Shown here one piece after another: positions 10,981 to 21,270 of a DNA stretch of 64,000 bases (positions are counted from its first letter, which is position 1; the number at the start of each line of letters is the position of its first letter). A program made the translations under genes and the position numbers. Source of the stretch: Amyelois transitella (Eukaryota; Arthropoda; Insecta; Lepidoptera; Pyralidae); assembly GCF_032362555.1 (NCBI RefSeq), contig NC_083531.1:4216001-4280000 (forward strand). Reading direction: 5' to 3'. Under the pieces are notes generated by a model. That model did not search any database. It had not been told where the DNA came from and saw only the letters and a program-made list of their open reading frames with translations.

Positions 10981-11486
10981 TAGTGGCAGAAGAAGTTCCC
11001 CTTTACCCCGAAATCTGCAATGAATTGAAATTAAATCATTATTGCGAAAATATGGTTACCTATACCATGGTAGATGAATGGATGATAGATTTTTTTTATT
11101 TTTAAGTATTAAGCAAATTTTAATTTCTCCCTGAAAAAAAATTTCATGCAGTTTATGACAATGGATACATTGTTGCACATTATTATTACTCACATACATA
11201 TTTAAGAACATGAGATACAGGAACAATAATATGTCAAATAAAATAAGTCAAATTGTACTAAAATATTTTGATTTTGCATTAAAATTAAAATACAATATTT
11301 TACTTACATTTAATGTATGAAGAAAAAAATATCCTACTGGAGCGAATCCCCGGGACGCATCTAGTCACAAATATAACCATAAATAACTAATATAAAATTT
11401 TCTTTAACTGATTCATCTCTCGTTAGGTAATGTTAGGTAATGGCACATAAAATTGTTACCTGTTAACTAATGACATTTTTAGTTAA

Positions 11487-11719
11487 CTAGTTGTCCCGGC
11501 AAACGTTGTTTTGCCATATGAATAATTTTGAAGTAATTTCTAGTTAAAACAAAAAAATGTTAAGAATGGACAACTCTTATCACTAAGGGGTATGAAAAAT
11601 AGATGTTGGCCGATTCTCAGACCTACACAACATGCTCACAAAATTTCATGAGAATTAGTCAATCCGTTTTGGAGGAGTACGGGAACGAACATTGTGACAC
11701 GAGAATTTTATATTTAAGA
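11487..11719 (-). mobile_element. Non-autonomous Helitron-like element (family H2)
   Basis: Minus-strand ends TCTTAAATATAAAATTCTCG and TGCCGGGACAACTAG, the classic TC...CTAG structure, flanked by A and T. Related copies lie at 12367-12596 (+), 38326-38556 (-) and 54450-54674 (+). Confidence 0.75.
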
Positions 11720-11733
11720 TAGATACACCTTTA

Positions 11734-12366
11734 ATGTATGAAATAAAATTATTCCATTGGGGCGAAGCCCCGGGACGCAGCAAGTTACAAATATAACCAT
11801 AAATGACTATTATAAAATTTCTTTCACTGATTCATCCCTTCTTAGGTAATGGCACATAAAAATTGTTACCTGTAAACTAATGATATTTATTAATGACTAG
11901 TGACCCGTCTTAACAATTGAAAATGACCATTCCAAGACCCTCATTCACAAATTGTTATCTATAAACTAATTGCTCATAGATAACATTATAATTAGACTTT
12001 TAAATATTTTCCTATAAAAAGGAACGTCACCTTCCTTTTTATATTAGTGCGAATTATTTTGTGATACTGGAAGGTAACTCTCTGCGCGACGCTTTTCGTA
12101 TATTGAGGTTAGTTTTCTTTTTTGTTTTAATTATTACTACCTATTTGATTTTAAATATAGAACTATGTGACGGTGCCGTATGTTTATTGTAGATTTTTTG
12201 AGCATAAAGGCAGTTCTTTTTTTTTAATTATTACGATTTTAATATAGAATATGGTGATTGTTATTTTTTACTATGATTTATGTTGAAGTCGAAGGAAATT
12301 TATTTTCTGTTGTGGGTGAAGTAAATTTTTAGTTGTTAATTTTGTCGCCTTTTATCTTATGACCTG
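11734..12366 (+). promoter_or_regulatory. Upstream module 1 of unit A with candidate core promoter
   Basis: Contains TATAAAA at 12013-12019 and a TTAGT initiator-like word whose A is 33 bp downstream (12046), then a 62-nt stretch ending at a possible donor GAG|GTTAGT (12107). The same module recurs as module 2 at 13495-14428. The DPE position here reads GGTAA, a weaker match than in module 2. Promoter activity is inferred from motif spacing only. Confidence 0.4.
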
Positions 12367-12596
12367 TCTTATATATAAAATTCTCATGTCACAATGTTCG
12401 TTCCCGTACTCCTCCGAAACAGCTTGACCGATTCTAATGTTTTGAGCATGTTGAGTATATTGAGTAGGTCTGAGAATCAGCCAACATCTTTCATAACCCT
12501 AAGTGGTAAGGGTTATCCACCATTAACATTTTTTTTTAACTAGAAATTACCTAAAAATTATTTATATGGCAAAACGACGTTTGCCGGGACAGCTAG
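12367..12596 (+). mobile_element. Helitron-like element H2, copy
   Basis: Begins TCTTATATATAAAATTCTCA and ends TGCCGGGACAGCTAG. The paralogous copy in unit C is at 54450-54674, so it was present before the unit was duplicated. Confidence 0.75.
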
Positions 12597-13039
12597 TAAA
12601 ACTTTAAAAAATACCAGATGCGATTCTAACGAAATTATTTTTTGACAACTTAAATCTCTTCTGTATTAGTATGTATATATGTATTTCTACATAATTCATT
12701 TCGTATGTTTTATCGGAATTTATATTTATATTTATTTCTACATACATCCATACATAAAATCACGCCTCTTTCCCGGAGGGGTAGGCAGTATTTATTTCTA
12801 ACAAACATATAAAAAGAAATCTTCTGTCCAAGACTTAAGATGTTATATTTAATTAACTCCTGAACTATTCCCGCGTTAGGTGTTAAAATTGACGCTAATC
12901 CTGAACGTTTAAATCAAAATATATTTTTTTAAATCGATTACCACGTATACAGTACAATTTGCCGGAAATAAAGTATCATTATATATGTTAAATTCATTAC
13001 TCCTATGCGTTAAATTTGTTAAATTATGCGTTAAATTCG

Positions 13040-13478
13040 GCTAGGCATCAACACTATATCCCTTGCGGGTTAGACAGAGCCGGCAGAATTTAAAAACTGA
13101 TAGGCCACGTTCAGCATTTTGGCTTGATGATAGAATTGAGATTCAAATAGTGACAAGTTGCTAGCCCATCGCCTAAAAGAAGAATGCCAAGTTTGTAAGC
13201 CTTTTAGGCGTTTATACATACATACTTAAATTCACATCTTTATCCCTTACGGGTAGACAGAGCCAACAGTCTGATAAAGACTGAAAGGCCACGTTCAGCT
13301 ATTAGGCTAAATTATAGAATTGAGATTCAAATAGCGACAGGTTGTTAGCCCTTCGCCTAAAAGAAGAATCCTTAGTTTATTAGCCTATACTTAGTCGCCT
13401 TATACGATATCTATGGGAAAGAGATGGAGTGGTCCTATTCTTTTTTATATTGGTGCCGGGAACCACACGGCACCAACA
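13040..13478 (-). repeat. Two adjacent S1 SINE copies
   Basis: A partial copy at 13040-13200 and a near full-length copy at 13215-13478, both minus strand, the latter ending GTGCCGGGAACCACACGGCA. Confidence 0.8.
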
Positions 13479-13717
13479 TAACACGTTATTTTATAGTTGA
13501 GACATAAATAAAAATTTCTTTCACTGAGTCATCTCTCGTTAGGTCATGTTTGGTAATGGCACAAAAAAAATTGTTACCTGTAAATTAATGACATTTATTA
13601 CTGAATAGTGAGCCGTCTTAACAATTGAAAATGACCATTCCAAGACCCTCATTCACAAATTGTTATCTATAAACTAATTGCTCATAGATAATATTGTTAT
13701 ACTTTTAAATAATTTCC

Positions 13718-13809
13718 TATAAAATGGGGCGACGTTTCGTTTTTATGTTTAGTGCGAATTATTTTGTGATACTGGAAGGTTCACTGCTCGACGCTTTTCG
13801 GACATTGTG
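13718..13809 (+). promoter_or_regulatory. Candidate TATA/Inr/DPE promoter and 5' exon of Paip2 copy A
   Basis: TATAAAA at 13718-13724, an initiator-like TTTAGTG with its A at 13751 (33 bp downstream), and GGTTC at 13778-13782. If 13751 is +1, GGTTC sits at exactly +28 to +32 and fits the DPE consensus RGWYV. A 59-nt exon would end at the donor GTG|GTTAGT (13809) and splice to the acceptor at 14428. The same array with the same spacing is kept in copies B and C. No transcript evidence is available. Confidence 0.5.
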
Positions 13810-14557
13810 GTTAGTTTAGTTTTTTTTTTTATATATTACTATTTCATTTTAAATATAGAATTATGTGACGGTGCTGTGTATGTTTACGAATTGTGCTTTA
13901 AATTTATTTATTGTGGATTTTTTTAGTATAAAGTTAGTTATTTTTCAATTATTACGATTTTAAATATAGAATTAGGGGTGTCTTATTTTTTTTTTTTACT
14001 ACCATTTATGTTGAAGTCGAAGGAAATTAAATTATTGTTGGGTAAAGTCAGTTTTTAGGTAGTTGTTAATTTTATCGCCTCGTTATTTTGTGCTATATCT
14101 TACTTTAAACAAATACCAGATATGATCCTAAAGAAATTATATTAATACAATTTATATCACTTCTGTATTAGTATTTATTTGTACATATTTAATTTCGTAT
14201 GTTTTGGCGGAATTTATATCTATATTTTATTTCTAACAAACATAAAAAAATCTGTCCAAGACTTAGGGTGTTACTACTCGTAATCGATTCAGTAGTTTTT
14301 GAGTCGTTAAAGAGTAGCAAACATCCATACTGACATCCTCACATACTCACAAACTTTCGCATAATATTAGTAGGATTAAAAAAAAAGTTATAATAAAATA
14401 TTAAATACGATTCTCTCCTTATTTACAGATCGTGGTGCGCCGGCGATGGTAACAATCACGTCGAACGTACAACGCGAACCTAACAGTGCCTGAATAAGTG
14501 TTGAAAAATTAAAAAATTAAAAAATATTTTTTTTACTCGTACACGCGTGAACATTTA

Positions 14558-14572
14558 ATGGTGACAGTATGA
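14558..14572 (+). promoter_or_regulatory. Minimal uORF overlapping the Paip2-A start codon
   Basis: ATG GTG ACA GTA TGA. The TGA overlaps the main ATG as ATGA (14569-14572). Copies B and C read ATT instead of ATG, so only copy A has it. Reinitiation or start competition is plausible but unproven. Confidence 0.7.
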
Positions 14573-17500
14573 AGATCCCAGAGACATCGGCAAACGTTGG
14601 TGCTTACTATGGTAACGAGGAGAATGGACAGTGGCAGGTATGTTGATCTATCTACCTACATATAATCACGTCTATATCCCTTGCGGGTCAGACAGAGCAA
14701 ATAATCTTAAAAAGACTGATAGGTCACGTTTAGCTATTTGGCTTAATGATAGAATTGAGATTCAAATAGTGACAGGTTGCTAGCCCATCGCCTTAAACAA
14801 AAAGATCTTTAGTTTGTACGCCTATCCCTTAGTCAACAAACTTGAGATAATTTTTTTTAGGCGATGGGCTAGCAATCTGTCACTATTTGAATTTCAATTC
14901 TATCATTGATCTAAATAGCTGAACGTGGCCATTCGGTCTTTTCAAGACTGTTGGCTCTGTCTACCCCGCAAGGGGTATAGACGTGACCATATGTATGTAT
15001 GTAATACAATATGTATGTATGTATTTCAGCAGCCCAACGGCGTGATAATGGATTCCGGCGTGGGCGGCGGCGTGGTGGGCGCCGGCGACGCGGGCGTTCA
15101 GCGGCCACCCCTCTACCCCGTACATGTGCCGAGGTCGCATATACCCGGTAAGTGTCTTCTTCTTCTTTAGCCCATATTTTTTTTTATTAATAAATAAATA
15201 TATACGGGACAAATTACACTGATTGAGTTAGCCTCGAAGTAAGTTCGAAACTTGTGTTATGAGATACTAACTCAACGATACTATATTTTATAACAAATAC
15301 TTAATATAGATAAACATCCAAGACCCAGGTCAATCAGAAAAAGTTCTTTTCTCATCATGCTTGCCGGGATTTGAACCCGGGACCTCCGGTGTCACAGACA
15401 AGCGTACTTGACCTTCCAGCAATCTTGACCAGATCGTCCGTCCATCTGATAGGGTTTTTCATGACATTCTCAATATCTTTGTATGTATATGTAATACCTT
15501 TCTTACTTTAAATTAATGAATCGATTGAACAGCCAAGGTGACGCAACACATACTTGTCAATGTTGAACCAATCAGTGTAAACCACATTAATAGTGTTATT
15601 TGTCATCAAATTTTTCACCATAACGTCATAAATTCTTATATGAAAATTTACATAAACTTTGCGTGTATGCTTCTATCTATACTTATATTATATAGCTGAA
15701 GAGTTTATATAAATAAATATAAATATAAATATATACGGGACAAATTACACTGATTGAGTTAGCCTCGAAGTAAGTTCTAAACTTGTGTTACGAGATACTA
15801 ACTCAACGATACTATATTTTATAATAAATACTTATATAGATAAACATCCAAGACCCAAGACAATCAGAAAAAGTTCTTTTCTCATCATGCCCTGACCGGG
15901 ATTCGAACCCAGGACCTCCGGTGTCACAGACAAGCGTAGTACCGCTGAGCCACAGAGGCCGTTTGTTGTTTTTTTGAGTTTGTTTGTTTGAACGCGCTAA
16001 TCTCAAGAACTAGTGGTTCGAATTGAAAAATTCTTTTTGCATTGAATAGACCATTTATCGAGGAAGGCTTAAGGCTATATAACATCCCGCTGCAACTATA
16101 AAGAGCAAAGAAATAATGGAATGCATATGTTTAAAAATCGGGAAAAATTATTCATCCTTAAGGGGTTCCAATGATGCCCAAAGTAACTATTCCACGCGGA
16201 CGAAGGAAGTAGTAGACGGGCACAGTTAGTATTTGATAACTAGCATTTTGTCTGGGGGCGGCATCCATTAAAAAGAGATGGAGTGGTCGTATTCTTTTTT
16301 TCATTGTTGCCGGGAACCACACGGCATAAATTCTTATATGAAAGTTTATTTAAAATTTTTGGTGTATATTATCCAGGCTACGTGATGGCCGGCGCGTATT
16401 ACCCCCCGGCGCCCTACGCGGCGCCGGCGACGCCCGACGACTTCGCCGACTACATGTGGATGGAGAACGAGGAGGAGTTTGATAAACAGGTATATATAGT
16501 TTGTTCATTACAAATTGCTCGTTTGCTATTGCTAGTTTTTGTTGTTGACAGGATGTCGTAAAAGGCGACTAAGGGATAGGCTTATGAACGTGGGATTGTC
16601 CGTTTGGGCGTAAGGCCATCATCCAAAAGGAGAATCCCAAATTATACAGGGTGACTTTTAATTCAACTGCATAAATTTAACTGTTAAGTGTACTCATCTA
16701 AAGGATATTTAAAAAGGTTAAAAAAAAATATCGGTTCATATTTCAGAAAGCACGAAAAAAATAAAAGTATAAAAATCCACGATCCTAAATACGTCATATC
16801 ACCCCGGTCGGCGGAAAAGCGACGCGTAAGATTCAGAGGTCAACGACACAATTCATTCAGCTGAGCGATCTCGACAACTCCGTACTTTACTTGATCTTGA
16901 TACTAGAAAAATAATTTATTTCTTAGACATTTATTACATGTTTAGTTTTAATTTCTTTTTGTAGTATTGGTATGTATAAAAACGCGTGTGACGTAGTTTT
17001 TGAGGGTTTTTTAAATGTGAAAATGATGACGTTTAATTTAAATAAAGATAGGCTCAAACGGCTTAGAAGCATGGGTTGGCAGTTGTTTTAAATGTCACCC
17101 TGTATAAGCCTATCGCTTATTCATGAAGAAAAATGAGTGGTCCTATTTCTTTTTCTATTTGTGCTGGGAACCACACGGCACGGTTTAATACAATATTAGG
17201 TTAATATTTGTACGGAATTGACCTCACACGGCAATAATTTCAGGTGATGCAACAGTTGGAGGAGGAGGCGTTGATGGAGCAGTGTATAGAGGCGATGTTG
17301 GAGGACGAGCAGAGGGAGAGGCGCAGGCCGAACGGGCACCATCAGTATCCCACGTGAGTGTCAAATTGTATATCACGGTAGAACCACACGGCTCAATGTG
17401 TGTAGTTTGTCCCGCCAAAAGAAAAAAAAGAACTTCAGTGCTACACTGCAGATAGACTGCAGAACTACATACATACATATAACCACGTCTATATCCCTTG

Positions 17501-20500
17501 CGGGGTAGACAGAGCCAACAGTCTTGAAAAGGCTGATGGGCCACGTTCAGCTGTTTGGCTTTATGATGGAATTGAGATTCAAATAGTGACAGGTTGCTAG
17601 CCAATCGCCTGAAAGAAGAATTCCAAGTTTATAAGCCTACAGCCTTAGTCGCCTTTTACGACATCCATGGGAGAGAGATAGATAGTGGTCCTATTCTTTT
17701 TTGTATTTGGTGCCGGGAAACACACGGCACATAAACAACATGTGAAACCAAAAGTCATGACAATTATTAACTGACGTTGGAAGTGTCCCATAATAATGAA
17801 CAAATAAAATGTATAACATTGAAGTATGCAGAGATCGTGGCGAGTGGAACGAGGTGGTCTCCGCCTACCCCTCCGGGAAAGAGGCGTGATTTTATGTATA
17901 TATATTGACAAAAGTTATTTGGACAAATTTGTGTTGCGTCACCTTGGCTGTTCAACCCATTCATTAATTTAATGTATGTCATGTATGTATGTATAACATC
18001 CTGAATATCCTGATTAAGGTTGCAGGCAGGCTAGACTGCCTATATGTCAACCATTCTTGCGCCATTTCGGGGGGAGTGGTGCAAGAATGGCCACTTTAGA
18101 AATCATGCTGTCCCTAGCTAGGTACTAACATAGTTTTTAAGCATTACTAATACAAACGAGTCCTTGTTACTTATTTAAATAAAATTCATTCATTCATTCA
18201 TTATTATCTGCGACAGAACCAGCAACGGTGCTTCATCGCTGTCCCTCGAGGAGACCGTGTCCCGGTCTCGCCTCAACCCCCTCGCCGCCGAGTTTATTCC
18301 CACGGCCGCCGTCACTAGGACGGTTACAGGTAATTTTAACTGTACATTACATACCAGGCCTGTTACAGGTAATTTTAACTGTACATTACTTACTAGGCCT
18401 GTTACAGGTAATTTTAACTGTACATTACATACCAGGCCTGTTATAGGTAATTTTAACTGTACATTACATACCAGGCCTGTTACAGGTAATTTTAACTGTA
18501 CATTACATACCAGGCCTGTTACAGGTAATACTGTACATTACATACCAGGCCTGTTACAGGTTATTCACTATACATAACATATGATCGTGTTTATATCCCC
18601 TTGCAGCGGGGTAGACGGAGTTTGGAACTTTGTCTAATTGTCCTCGGTTTTGGTCGTTATATATAAAAATATTTATTATGAAATATAGTATCGTTAGTTA
18701 GTATCTCGTAACACAAGTCTCGAACTCACTTCGAGGCTGACTCGATCTGTGTAATTTTCCCCGCATATATTTTTCTAATAATTCTAATTTATTTTAATTA
18801 TTTAGGAATAAAATGAAACCACGCATTCAACTCGGGAACGGAAGAGAGAGAGATTTTATTCGGTTTTGCACACTTGTTACAGATTATTATTAATTGAAGG
18901 CAAAAGAAAGTAGCTCACATACAGACAAATAGACAGGTATAGAGGGCGCTGCTGGTGCAATATTTTTTGAGTAAATTATAACAATATATTTTTTTGTATT
19001 ACAGAAGAGAAACGAGACACGCCGGAGACTCCGAGCACGGAGTCCCAGCAGTCGGAGCAGGAGGAACAGAAACCCGAGGAGGCTGAACAGCTCACAGACA
19101 CACACACAGACCCGCAGATAGGTGGGTTGATATGTCACACAAGCTGAATTTTTATATATATATAAATTCAGCTATATATACAGGGTGACTTTTAATACAA
19201 CTGCATAAAATTTAACTGTTAAGTGTACTCATCTATAGGATATTAAAAAACGTTAAAAGAAAATTATCGGTTCATATTTCAGAAAGTACGAAAAAAAATA
19301 AAATATCAAAATCCACGATCCCAAATACGTCATATCACCCCGCGACAAATACCAAAAGCGACGCGTAAGATTCAGAGGTCAACGACACAATTCATTTAAC
19401 TGAGCGATCTCGACAACTCTGTACTTTACTTGATCTTGATACTAGAAAAATAGTTTATTTTTCAGACATTTATTTACATGTTTAGTTTTAATTTCTTTTT
19501 GTAGTATATTGGTCTTTAATAAAGCGTGTGACGTATAGTTATTGAGGGTTTTTTAAATGTGAAAATGATGACGTTTAACTTAAATAAAAATAGGCTCAAA
19601 CGGCTCAGAAGCATAGGTATAGTCTATGTTTAAAAGGATGCAGTTGTTTCAAATGTCATCTTGTATATATATATATATATATTTTATATGTAGGCACGTC
19701 TGTATCCCCTACGGGGGTGGACAGAGCCGACTGCCATCGGAAAACTGAAAGTATATAAGCCTATCCCTTGGTCGCCTTTTACGACATCCATGGGAAAGAG
19801 ATAGCAGTTCTATTCTTTTTTTCTATTACACTGCACGATTTTTATACATACCGAGACACTGATTAAGAAAGTTTGTCATACAAAAAAAAATTGAATATAT
19901 ATCTCAATTAAATTATTGTTATTATATTACATTATTAATATATATTCAATATAATTTCAGAACCCACGCCGCCCCCCACGGACCCGCCGGAAGTGTCCGC
20001 GGCGGACGTTCAGACAGACGACAAGCGGAAAGACAAACACAACAAGAGATCTGAGCCGAAGAGAGCGGTCAGAGACAACAAGGCTAAAGGGAAGGCCGCG
20101 CAAGTTAAAGAGGCGACTAAGGTCGGGAAGAAGGAGGAGAGGCGAGAGGGGAGGGTGGGCAACAGCGGGGATGACAGCGATGGGGATGTTCAGGTGAGAT
20201 GTGCAGACATACATACACACAAACTTAATATACAGGGTGACATTTAAAACAACTGCATCCTTTTAAACATAGACTATACCCATGCTTCTGAACCGTTTAA
20301 GCCTATTTTTATTCAAAATAAACGTCATCATTTTTACATTTAAAACCCTCAAAAACTATACGTCACACGCTTTATTAAAGACCAATATACTACAAAAAGA
20401 AATTAAAACTAAATAAATGTCTGAAAAATAAACTATTTTTCTAGTATCAAGATCAAGTAAAGTACAGAGTTGTCGAGATCGCTCAGCTGAATGAATTGTG

Positions 20501-21270
20501 TCGTTGACCTCTGAATCTTACGCGTCGCTTTTGGTATTTGTCGCGGGGTGATATGACGTATTTAGGATCGTGGATTTTGATACTTTAATTTTTTTTCGTA
20601 CTTTCTGAAATATGAACCGATATTTTTCTTTTACCGTTTTTAAATATCCTTTAGATGAGTACACTTAACAGTTAAATTTATGCAGTTCAATTAAAAGTCA
20701 CCCTGTGTAGAAGATGGGAGTGAATGACCGACTGATATATCACTGCGCAACACAAACAGCTTTGGAGAGTTGAAATTTGGCGTGTAGATCCTTTAGGGTG
20801 CACTAAGAGGGTATTTCCCAAAATCTCCCGCGGGAACGGGAATTATTGTTTCACGCGGGCGGAGCCGCGGGCGTCGTATAAGCCGACTAAGGGATAGCCT
20901 TATAAACTTGGAATTCTTCTTGTAGGCATTGGGCCAGCAACCTGTCACTATTTGAATCTCAACTCTAACAGCTGAACGTGACCTCTCAGTATTTTCAAGA
21001 CTGTATACCCTGTCTACCTCGCAAGGGATATAAACGTGATTTAACATATGTATGTAACTATTCATTTCATTACAGCCCCAACCGGCCCCAGTAGAAGAGC
21101 AAACCGGCCCCAAACCCATAAACTACGCGGCGGCCGCCAAAGCGAACAAACCCAAAAAGCCCAGCACGCCGCCCGCCGCGGAGAAGACGTCGCCCGTCCC
21201 CACCGCTGGCACCAAAATTGACAAGAAGAAGGTCGACAAACCCGTGCAGAGGAAGAATTCGGCCAAGTGA
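14569..21270 (+). CDS. Paip2: Paip2 copy A, poly(A)-binding-protein-interacting protein 2
   Basis: Eight coding exons: 14569-14637, 15030-15147, 16377-16489, 17244-17353, 18217-18329, 19005-19121, 19961-20193, 21076-21270; 1068 bp, 355 aa, all GT-AG. Exons 3-4 encode the acidic PABP-binding region, with DDFADYMWMENEEEF at about 83-97 and LEEEALMEQCIEAMLEDE after it, as in Paip2 PAM1. Exon 5 encodes the PAM2 motif SRLNPLAAEFIP (154-165), which binds the PABP MLLE domain. Paip2 displaces PABP from poly(A) and represses translation. The Glu/Pro and Lys-rich tail (175-355) has no counterpart in the roughly 127-aa vertebrate protein. The first exon also has a 5' UTR part from 14429. A four-codon uORF overlaps the start. 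This copy has no lesion and is the best candidate for the ancestral functional gene. Confidence 0.92.
14655..15001. repeat. Two S1 SINEs in inverted orientation in Paip2-A intron 1
   Basis: 14655-14838 is minus strand and about 14842-15001 plus strand. Together they can fold into an intronic hairpin. Copies B and C have only the minus-strand element. Confidence 0.75.
15183..15408 (-). repeat. tRNA-derived SINE S2 in Paip2-A intron 2
   Basis: Contains GGGTTCAAATCCCGG (B box) and the shared body with TTAGTATCTCATAACACAAG. The A-box end is lost after GCTTGTCTGTGAC. Confidence 0.75.
15671..16229 (+). mobile_element. Helitron H1 interrupted by a tRNA-derived SINE S2
   Basis: H1 start at 15671-15703, SINE S2 (minus strand) at about 15708-15962 with A box TGGCTCAGCGG and B box GGTTCGAATCCCGG, then the H1 remainder to GGGCACAGTTAGT at 16229. 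Confidence 0.75.
16647..17102 (+). mobile_element. MITE (family M1) with TA target duplication
   Basis: Ends CAGGGTGAC and GTCACCCTG are inverted. Flanking TA dinucleotides (16645-16646, 17103-17104) are the duplicated target: the paralogous sites in B (about 33360) and C (about 58110) read through without it. No coding capacity. TA targets suggest a Tc1/mariner-type transposase. Other copies: 19181-19663, 20233-20705, 29106-29574, 37583-38014, 38846-39325, 46280-46748, 60243-60717. Confidence 0.85.
17467..17733 (-). repeat. SINE-like repeat S1 in Paip2-A intron 4
   Basis: Near full-length; paralogous copies lie at 33727-33988, 36012-36283 and 58475-58735, so the insertion predates the duplication. 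Confidence 0.85.
17998..18208 (+). mobile_element. LINE 3'-end fragment with (ATTC)n tail in intron 4
   Basis: A short 3' end (markers GCAGGCAGGCTAGACTGCCT and ATGGCCACTTTAGAAATCAT) ending in ATTCATTCATTC. Also present at 34258-34480 and 59000-59225, but absent from B module 2 (around 36548), which shows the empty site. Confidence 0.75.
18323..18580 (+). repeat. Minisatellite carrying repeated exon-5 splice donors (copy A)
   Basis: About six units of 39 bp (later ones 35 bp) plus a partial one. Each contains GTTACAGGTAAT or a close variant, so each recreates the ACAG|GTAAT donor at the exon 5 end (18329). Because 39 bp is 13 codons and the first units lack stops, downstream donors could lengthen the protein by 13-residue steps. 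Confidence 0.85.
18658..18770 (+). repeat. tRNA-derived SINE S2, body fragment
   Basis: Contains AGTATCGTTAGTTAGTATCT and CACTTCGAGGCTGACTCGAT; no A or B box. Equivalent to 37130-37258 in unit B. Confidence 0.7.
19181..19663 (+). mobile_element. MITE M1 in Paip2-A intron 6
   Basis: CAGGGTGACTTTTAATACAA at the left, and ...AAATGTCATCTTG at the right. Same intron and orientation as the copy C element at 60243-60717; opposite to B at 37583-38014. Confidence 0.8.
20233..20705 (-). mobile_element. MITE M1 in Paip2-A intron 7
   Basis: Reverse-orientation copy: CAGGGTGACATTTAAAACAA to AAAAGTCACCCTG. Shared with B (38846-39325) and absent from C. Confidence 0.85.
20880..21055 (+). repeat. S1 SINE remnant in Paip2-A intron 7
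   Basis: S1 body preceded by a GC-rich segment (CACGCGGGCGGAGCCGCGGG) of unclassified transposon origin at 20810-20880. Paralogous to 39495-39665. Confidence 0.65.

Noticed and set aside
17224-17604. Antisense frame over Paip2 exon 4 (also at 33485-33802, 35776-36243, 58229-58489)
   Set aside because: It is a shadow of the coding exon plus the reversed SINE; splice sites and PAM1 homology support the plus strand.
18323-18580. CRISPR-like array
   Set aside because: Units are contiguous with no unique spacers, lie in an intron of an insect gene, and form a minisatellite.
19957-20220. Antisense frame over Paip2 exon 7 (also 38570-38833, 60783-61046)
   Set aside because: Mirror of the Lys/Glu/Arg-rich plus-strand exon; no independent start or domain.
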